This document shows, in pieces, positions 1-4,510 of a DNA stretch of 5,998 nucleotides. The notes beneath the pieces are model-generated. The model made no database searches and was not told where the DNA came from. It worked only from the letters and a program-made list of their open reading frames with translations. Numbering within the stretch: the stretch's first letter is position 1; every line of letters starts with the position of its first letter. Location of the stretch: positions 1 to 5,998 of the forward strand of contig CAMYNZ010000412.1 of assembly GCA_947259865.1 (NCBI GenBank). Direction: 5' to 3'. A program made the translations under genes and the position numbers. Source of the DNA: an uncultured Desulfobacterales bacterium (lineage in GTDB: Bacteria; Desulfobacterota; Desulfobacteria; Desulfobacterales; G020354645).

Positions 1-1
1 A

Positions 2-35
2 AACCTTGAACTTTGAACCTTGAACCCGGAACCAC
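2..35. repeat. 7-bp-period GAAnnnn tandem repeat at the left edge
   Basis: Four consecutive heptamers beginning with GAA start at positions 8, 15, 22 and 29 (for example GAACTTT at 8 and GAACCTT at 15), preceded by a partial unit AACCTT at 2-7. The array ends just before the ribosome binding site of the first gene and may continue upstream of the window. It is non-coding in appearance. Degenerate heptanucleotide repeats of this kind are, from memory, frequent between genes in Desulfobacterota. Two other stretches with the same 7-bp period occur at 4384-4411 and 4431-4465. Confidence 0.7.
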
Positions 36-37
36 TT

Positions 38-43
38 AGGAGG
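38..43 (+). promoter_or_regulatory. Ribosome binding site AGGAGG that fixes the dehydrogenase start
   Basis: A perfect AGGAGG lies five bases before the ATG at 49. An in-frame GTG at 43 overlaps the last base of this site, so it cannot use it as a Shine-Dalgarno sequence. The ATG at 49 is therefore the better start. Confidence 0.85.
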
Positions 44-48
44 TGGGT

Positions 49-1254
49 ATGGATTTTTCCATATCAGAAAAAATGCAGACGATTATCGGAATGATCGATG
101 AATTTGTCGAAAAAGAACTTATCCCTCTGGAACCCGAATTCTTGTCCACGCCATCGAAAAAAATGATTCCCAGGATCGAAGAGAAACGGCAAATGGTTAG
201 AACAATGGAGTTGTGGGCGCCAAATCATCCCAGGGAATACGGCGGGATGGGTCTTAACCTGGTGGAACATGCCCTTGTATCCGAAGCACTTGGCCGGACC
301 CCTTTGGGACACCTCGTATTCGGTTGCCAGGCACCGGATGCCGGAAACATTGAAATCCTTTATAAATACGGCACCGATGAGCAGAAAGAAAAATATCTGC
401 GCCCCTCGATAGAGGGTAAAATCAGAAGCTGTTTTTCCATGACCGAAATTGATCTGCCCGGTTCCAATCCGGTCATGCTCGATACCACGGCGGTAAAAGA
501 CGGGGATGATTACGTTATCAATGGCCACAAATGGTACACTTCAGCGGCAGACGGGGCTGAATTTGCCATTGTCATGGCGGTCACCACTCCGGATGCAGCC
601 CCCTATCTGAGGGCCAGCATGATCATTGTACCCTCCGCCACACCTGGGTTTAACCTGGTCAGAAACATTCCCGTGATGGGACACGCCGGTGAGGACTATT
701 TCAGTCACGCCGAGATACTGTATCAATCCTGCCGGGTACCCCGCCAGAATTTACTGGGACCGGAAGGCCAGGGTTTTGTGATTGCCCAGGAGCGACTCGG
801 GCCGGGTCGGATACACCACTGTATGCGTTGGATCGGCATTTGTAACCGAGCCTTTGACCTCATGTGTTACAGGGCTGCAAATCGCATCATTTCTCCGGAT
901 AAGACGCTCGCCATGAAGCAAATTATACAGGCCTGGATTGCGGAATGTGCGGCTGATATCCGTGCGGCCAGGTTGATGGTACTGCATACGGCCTGGACCA
1001 TCGAAAACCTGGGTATAAAAGAAGCCCGACAGGATATCTCCCTTATTAAATTTGTGGTGGCCAATGTGATGCAAAAAGTTATCGACCGGGCGCTTCAGGT
1101 TCATGGCGGACTTGGAATGACGGATGACACCATCATCGCTTTCTTCTACCGCCACGAACGCGCAGCCAGAATATATGATGGCGCAGATGAGGTCCACAAG
1201 GTTTCGGTGGCTCGCAGAATTCTGAAGGGGTATGAGGGAAAAAAGGTAAAATGA
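49..1254 (+). CDS. Acyl-CoA dehydrogenase, ACAD10/ACAD11/LvaC-like
   Basis: A 401-residue cytoplasmic flavoprotein of the acyl-CoA dehydrogenase superfamily, full length for the family. Seen in the sequence: the helical N-terminal domain; the FAD-contact motif FSMTE at residues 129-133; the beta domain around INGHKW; GRIHHCMR at 253-260; and the C-terminal QVHGGLGMTDD at 350-360, which contacts FAD. GRIHHCMR and the earlier APDAGNIEIL segment resemble, from memory, the ACAD10/ACAD11 branch more than classical MCAD or SCAD. The segment holding the classical catalytic Glu (IYEGT) reads IYDGADEVH, with Asp377; the ACAD10/11 branch also carries Asp there as I recall it. In that branch (LvaC, ACAD11) the protein acts on 4-phosphoacyl-CoA made by an APH-type kinase, and such a kinase gene follows 54 bp downstream. 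The superfamily is certain. The exact substrate is inferred, and simple alpha,beta-dehydrogenation of an acyl-CoA is the alternative. The start is ATG 49, chosen for its AGGAGG. Confidence 0.93.
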   Translation: MDFSISEKMQTIIGMIDEFVEKELIPLEPEFLSTPSKKMIPRIEEKRQMVRTMELWAPNHPREYGGMGLNLVEHALVSEALGRTPLGHLVFGCQAPDAGNIEILYKYGTDEQKEKYLRPSIEGKIRSCFSMTEIDLPGSNPVMLDTTAVKDGDDYVINGHKWYTSAADGAEFAIVMAVTTPDAAPYLRASMIIVPSATPGFNLVRNIPVMGHAGEDYFSHAEILYQSCRVPRQNLLGPEGQGFVIAQERLGPGRIHHCMRWIGICNRAFDLMCYRAANRIISPDKTLAMKQIIQAWIAECAADIRAARLMVLHTAWTIENLGIKEARQDISLIKFVVANVMQKVIDRALQVHGGLGMTDDTIIAFFYRHERAARIYDGADEVHKVSVARRILKGYEGKKVK

Positions 1255-1308
1255 AACTCTCCGCAGGTCGACTCGTTCCGAAACAGTATTCAGGCCAAGG
1301 CAAATAAA

Positions 1309-2370
1309 ATGGATTTCAGCGACCAGCCATCAGAAATCAGAAATGGAGAAGAACTGGATGCTGCCCGGGTGGAAGGATTCATGCGGGATTCCATCCCGGG
1401 CCTTTCAGGTCAAATGACCATTCATCAGTTTCGGCGGGGTCACTCAAACCTGACTTACCTGATTACGATTGGCGGCAGGCAAATGGTCCTGCGACGTCCC
1501 CCATTCGGCACCAAAGCCAAAACTGCCCATGACATGAACCGGGAGTACCGCATTCTCGCAGCTCTTAATCCGGTTTTTTGCTATTGTCCGCAACCTATTT
1601 TATATACCGACGATGCGTCCATTATGGGCTGTTCGTTTTATTTGATGGAGAGAGTTTCCGGCATCATCCTGCGGCGGGACTTACCGCCGGGACTTGACCT
1701 TACATCACAACAGGTAAAAAAACTTTTTGAAAATTTGGTAAAGGTTCAAATTGAACTGCATGCCATCGACTATCACAAGATCGGTCTGGCAGACTTCGGC
1801 AAACCTCAAGGCTATGTGGGAAGGCAGGTGCTCGGCTGGAGCAGGCGCTACCGCGCGGCGCGAACCCCGGATGTACCCGATTGCGAATTTATAATGGCCT
1901 GGCTTGAAAAGCACATGCCGCCGGATACGGACCATCCGGCTATCATCCACAACGACTTCAAATTGGATAACACGGTGCTTGATAAAAAAGACCCCACAAA
2001 GATCATCGGGGTCCTGGATTGGGAGATGGCTACGATTGGCGATCCCTTCATGGATCTGGGCAGTTCATTAGCCTACTGGGTAGAACCTGAAGACCCGCCG
2101 GAAATACAGGCCATTCGAACAATGCCTTCCCATCGTGAAGGTGCACTTTCCAGAAAACAGGTGATTGAATATTACGCTCAACTGTCCGGTCGCTTCATTG
2201 GAGATTTTTCATTTTATTATTGTTTCGGATTGTTCCGGCTGGCGGTGATCGCCCAGCAAATCTACTACCGCTATTATCACGGGCAGACAAAAGACCAACG
2301 CTTTAAAGATCTGATTCTTTACGTGGTTATTCTGGAAAAGGTCGCACGTAACATTATTGAGAAAGTCTAA
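1309..2370 (+). CDS. APH-family phosphotransferase, ACAD10/11 N-terminal or LvaA-like (putative acyl-CoA kinase)
   Basis: A 353-residue protein with the aminoglycoside phosphotransferase/choline kinase fold. Seen: N-lobe FRRGHSNLTYLI followed by VLRRPP, the nucleotide-binding strand region; an AHDMNREY helix; the catalytic loop HNDFKLDN at residues 214-221 with presumed catalytic base Asp216 and metal ligand Asn221 (Brenner motif, with HND in place of the usual HGD); and the metal-binding DWE at 237-239, followed by MATIGDPFMDLG. There is no signal peptide or membrane segment. Genes of this subfamily sit beside acyl-CoA dehydrogenases in many bacteria and are fused to one in animal ACAD10/11. 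The characterised members phosphorylate the 4-hydroxyl of 4-hydroxyacyl-CoAs, so antibiotic resistance is unlikely. The role here is inferred from the neighbour gene and motifs. The start ATG 1309 has only a weak AAGG at 1297-1300, so it may depend partly on translation of the gene upstream. No LvaB-like small gene lies between the two genes. Confidence 0.9.
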   Translation: MDFSDQPSEIRNGEELDAARVEGFMRDSIPGLSGQMTIHQFRRGHSNLTYLITIGGRQMVLRRPPFGTKAKTAHDMNREYRILAALNPVFCYCPQPILYTDDASIMGCSFYLMERVSGIILRRDLPPGLDLTSQQVKKLFENLVKVQIELHAIDYHKIGLADFGKPQGYVGRQVLGWSRRYRAARTPDVPDCEFIMAWLEKHMPPDTDHPAIIHNDFKLDNTVLDKKDPTKIIGVLDWEMATIGDPFMDLGSSLAYWVEPEDPPEIQAIRTMPSHREGALSRKQVIEYYAQLSGRFIGDFSFYYCFGLFRLAVIAQQIYYRYYHGQTKDQRFKDLILYVVILEKVARNIIEKV

Positions 2371-2454
2371 TCTTGAGCGTAAACAAAATGGAGAACGAAT
2401 ATAAAAAACCTAAATTAGGGTTTTCAAAACTTACTTCTCACAAAATATTTATAT

Positions 2455-2460
2455 AGGAGG
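2455..2460 (+). promoter_or_regulatory. Ribosome binding site AGGAGG supporting a GTG start
   Basis: AGGAGG ends four bases before GTG 2465. The overlapping ATG at 2463 is in another frame that shows no family similarity, while the GTG frame opens directly into the NAD-binding strand (ESILVIGAGFMG). GTG is therefore the start of the broken dehydrogenase gene. Confidence 0.75.
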
Positions 2461-2464
2461 GAAT

Positions 2465-3206
2465 GTGGAAAGTATTCTTGTCATCGGCGCCGGTTTTATG
2501 GGATCCGGGATTGCACAGGTTTGTGCCCAGTCGGGTTATCAGGTTCATTTAATGGATATCGATTCAAAGGCCCTGGAAACAGCATTGAGCAGTATCAAGT
2601 GGTCGGTTGACAAACTGTCTTCCAAAGGTCAACTGAGGGACACCCCGAATACAGTTTTGGGGCGGATTACTTCGGAGAAGACGCTCGAAAGTGCTGCCGG
2701 GGTCCAGTGGGTCATCGAAGCAGCCCTGGAGGTTGAGGAATTAAAAAAAGAGGTATTTCAGGAACTGGATCGCCTGGCACCGGTCGATACACCCCTGGCC
2801 TCCAACACATCCTCCATTCCAATCTCACGGATTGCCGGGGTCACCCAACATCCCGGGCGAGTTCTGGGTCTTCACTTTTTCGGTCAACCGAATATTTGCG
2901 GCTGCCTTCCGGGAATCCGTGGACCTGGTTGAAAAGGGTATTGTCAGCCCCGAAGATGTGGATGTAGGCATGAAACTGGGTTACGCCTGGAATGCCGGTC
3001 CTTTCGAGATTGCCGATAACGCCGGGCTGGATACGTATGTGTTGATCGGCAAGGCCATGAAAGCACTGGGCGAAGAAAATTTCATATCCAAATCCGATTT
3101 GATTGAGAAGATGGTGGCCGCGGGCCGTGTGGGAAGGAAAGCAGGGAAGGGCTTTTACCGCTATACCGCGGAGGGAAGACGAGTGCCCTGGGACAGTGAT
3201 GAGTAA
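2465..3206 (+). pseudogene. 3-hydroxyacyl-CoA dehydrogenase (Hbd/PaaH type), broken by a ~140-bp internal deletion and frameshift
   Basis: The family oxidises 3-hydroxyacyl-CoA to 3-ketoacyl-CoA with NAD. The GTG frame gives an intact Rossmann N-terminus (GAGFMG at residues 8-13, the SNTSSIP active-site strand, and LGLHFF with catalytic His137). It then turns into unrelated sequence and stops at 2930-2932. The C-terminal domain continues in another frame from about 2883 (VNRIF, then VEKGIVSPEDVD, GRKAGKGFYRY) to TAA 3204-3206. Against the intact paralogue downstream, 140 nt are missing between the His codon and the conserved Asn codon. Restoring 140 nt gives 882 nt, an exact open frame of 293 residues. 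The lost segment includes the catalytic-dyad Glu region (VEVI) and the end of the NAD domain, so neither piece should be active. The first frame would yield only a 155-residue truncated protein. An assembly error rather than a real deletion cannot be excluded. Confidence 0.88.
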
Positions 3207-3235
3207 GCCGGGTCCTGCCTCACGCAATGCCGCTA

Positions 3236-3255
3236 AGATAGTATATATGCTATCT
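3236..3255. repeat. 20-bp near-perfect palindrome
   Basis: AGATAG at 3236-3241 and CTATCT at 3250-3255 are perfect inverted arms around an AT-rich centre; the whole 20 bp is self-complementary except for one G-T pair. It sits 30 bp after the broken dehydrogenase frame ends and touches the left arm of the first larger palindrome. There is no T-run directly after it, so it is not a clear terminator. Its function is unknown. Confidence 0.45.
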
Positions 3256-3338
3256 CACGCCAAGGCGCAAAGAACGCCAAGAAAAAAAACAAAAATTAGA
3301 ATTTAATATAATTTGTGTCTTGGTATCTTAGTGTGAGA
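3253..3338. repeat. Imperfect palindromic intergenic repeat, copy 1
   Basis: The left arm starts TCTCACGCCAAGGCGCAAAG at 3253. The right arm at about 3312-3338 ends in CTTAGTGTGAGA and is its imperfect reverse complement, with several differences being G-U wobbles. An A-rich then AT-rich centre (about 3282-3311) separates the arms. The type (CACGCAAAG...CTTTGCGTG) is one I recall as widespread between genes in environmental deltaproteobacteria. No protein is encoded. As RNA it would fold into a long hairpin. The copy-1 arms have decayed more than those of copy 2. Confidence 0.7.
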
Positions 3339-3368
3339 ATTATTGGGTTGATTACAGAATAGACTATA

Positions 3369-3447
3369 CGCACGCAAAGCCGCAAAGCTCGCCAGGAAAA
3401 AAAAGTTCTAATTAAAAAACTTCGCGCCTTTGCGTCTTAGCGTGAGA
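3369..3447. repeat. Imperfect palindromic intergenic repeat, copy 2
   Basis: The left arm CGCACGCAAAGCCGCAAAG begins at 3369. The right arm at 3421-3447 contains CGCCTTTGCGTCTTAGCGTGAG and is its reverse complement with a few mismatches. The centre is A-rich then T/A-rich. The right edge TCTTAGCGTGAGAATTATT repeats the right edge of copy 1 (TCTTAGTGTGAGAATTATT) with one mismatch, so the two elements are same-orientation copies of one family about 110 bp apart. With copy 1 and the small palindrome this accounts for most of the 300-bp gap 3207-3506. The remaining 3448-3490 shows nothing recognisable. Confidence 0.72.
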
Positions 3448-3495
3448 ATTATTTCTTCCTTTCCCAATCGCACTGGATTTCTATTTCACTTGGAT

Positions 3496-3500
3496 GGAGG
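3496..3500 (+). promoter_or_regulatory. Ribosome binding site GGAGG of the intact dehydrogenase
   Basis: GGAGG lies six bases before ATG 3507. It supports that start and independent translation of this gene after the repeat-filled gap. Confidence 0.75.
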
Positions 3501-3506
3501 CGTTAT

Positions 3507-4385
3507 ATGAGTATTAATAAGGTTTTAGTTATAGGCTCAGGACTGATGGGCAGCGGAATAGCTCAGGTCTGCGCCCAGGCCGGTATGGAGGTATTTTTGA
3601 ATGATGTATCTCAGGAGGCTCTGGATAAAGCCATAAAAAATATTTCGTGGTCGGTTGGCAAACTCGTTGAAAAGGGTGTCCTGACCGAGGCCGTGGAGAC
3701 CATAACCGGAAGAATTGAACAGGTGAGCGATTTTAATGCTGCTTCAACGGTTGACCTTGTGGTCGAAGCTGTATTTGAGAACCTGGATTTGAAACAAAAA
3801 ATATTCAAGAAACTGGATAAAGCCTGCGGATCTGAGACATTGTTGGCCAGCAACACTTCTGCCATTCCGATTACTGAACTGGCCGCAGCAACAACGCGAC
3901 CGGATAGTGTGTTAGGCCTTCATTTTTTTAGCCCCGTTCCCATGATGCAGGCAGTAGAGGTGATAAAGGGGATGGTAACCTCGGAAGAAACAGCCCGACA
4001 GGGAAGAAATTTTGTCCTACAGATCGGAAAGGAACCGATTATGGTGAACAGGGACGTGGCCGGATTTGTTATCAACAGAATAAATTTACCGGCTAACATG
4101 GAGGCCATGCGGCTGGTCGAGCAGGGGATAGCAACGGTCGAAGATATTGACAAAGGCCTGCGACTGGCTGCCGGTAGAAAAATGGGTATTTTTGAAACCG
4201 GTGACATGGTGGGGTTGGATGTAACCTATGGGGCACTGATGGCTATGTTCAAAGAGACCGGTGATTCCCGCTGGTATCCTCCATTGCTGCTGCGTCGCAA
4301 AATAAAGGCCGGGCATCTGGGGCGTAAAACCGGCAAGGGCTGGTATGAATATAATCCTGATGGGAGTAGAAAAGACGAAATTTGA
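3507..4385 (+). CDS. 3-hydroxyacyl-CoA dehydrogenase (Hbd/PaaH type, NAD-dependent), intact
   Basis: A 292-residue soluble enzyme, full length for the single-function short form (not fused to enoyl-CoA hydratase). It oxidises (S)-3-hydroxyacyl-CoA to 3-ketoacyl-CoA with NAD, or runs in reverse. Seen: Rossmann motif GSGLMG at residues 10-15; the SNTSAIP strand with Ser118; catalytic His139 in LGLHFFSPVP; its partner Glu151 in AVEVIKG; and Asn190 in FVINRIN. The Ser-to-His and His-to-Glu spacings (21 and 12 residues) match those of the human enzyme. The C-terminal dimerisation domain follows, ending in the typical GRKTGKGWYEY. It is a paralogue of the broken gene upstream: 31 of 52 residues match by hand count over the NAD-binding region. 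It supplies the step between the dehydrogenase/kinase pair and the thiolase that follows 125 bp later. Chain-length preference cannot be read from the sequence. Confidence 0.95.
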   Translation: MSINKVLVIGSGLMGSGIAQVCAQAGMEVFLNDVSQEALDKAIKNISWSVGKLVEKGVLTEAVETITGRIEQVSDFNAASTVDLVVEAVFENLDLKQKIFKKLDKACGSETLLASNTSAIPITELAAATTRPDSVLGLHFFSPVPMMQAVEVIKGMVTSEETARQGRNFVLQIGKEPIMVNRDVAGFVINRINLPANMEAMRLVEQGIATVEDIDKGLRLAAGRKMGIFETGDMVGLDVTYGALMAMFKETGDSRWYPPLLLRRKIKAGHLGRKTGKGWYEYNPDGSRKDEI

Positions 4386-4411
4386 TGCTGGATGCGCGAT
4401 ACTGGAAACTA
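4384..4411. repeat. Degenerate 7-bp-period repeat overlapping the dehydrogenase stop
   Basis: Four consecutive heptamers starting with GA begin at 4384 (GATGCTG), 4391 (GATGCGC), 4398 and 4405. The first unit shares its first two bases with the TGA stop codon at 4383-4385. The period matches that of the repeats at 8-35 and 4431-4465 although the unit sequence differs. Confidence 0.5.
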
Positions 4412-4430
4412 TATGCTATATAGAACCGCA

Positions 4431-4465
4431 GAATATCGAACAAAGAATATCGAATGTCGAATTAA
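4431..4465. repeat. GAAnnnn heptad repeat containing a duplicated GAATATCGAA
   Basis: GAATATCGAA occurs at 4431-4440 and again at 4445-4454, exactly 14 bp apart. The whole stretch is five heptamers starting with GAA (at 4431, 4438, 4445, 4452 and 4459). From memory, AATATCGAAC-type repeats are common between genes in Desulfobacterota. It lies in the 125-bp gap before the thiolase. No promoter is evident there. Confidence 0.6.
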
Positions 4466-4510
4466 AAAAATCTTTATTTCACAGTTAACGGACGAACTGG
4501 GAGCGATATC

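Noticed and set aside
64..1197. Long open frames on the minus strand inside the acyl-CoA dehydrogenase
   Set aside because: They lie antisense to a well-conserved gene, show no recognisable motifs, and are composition shadows of the real frame.
1309..2370. Aminoglycoside resistance kinase
   Set aside because: The APH fold is present, but the sequence pattern and position next to an acyl-CoA dehydrogenase fit the ACAD10/11-LvaA branch, not known resistance enzymes.
2404..2424. A possible terminator hairpin after the phosphotransferase gene (AAAACC / GGTTTT)
   Set aside because: The stem is only about six mostly A-T pairs and has no proper U-run after it. It lies inside what looks like a continuing operon, so it is too weak to call.
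3103..3306. A 67-codon + strand frame running from the broken dehydrogenase into the palindromic repeat
   Set aside because: It is out of frame with the conserved C-terminal domain and ends in repeat sequence, so it is not a gene.
3347..3370. A promoter-like TTGATT ... TATACG pair in the repeat-filled gap
   Set aside because: The spacing between the boxes is about 11 bp, far short of the usual 16-18, so it is not supported.
3253..3447. A CRISPR array formed by the repeated elements
   Set aside because: There are only two copies, each a long imperfect palindrome, with no regular spacers and no cas genes in view.
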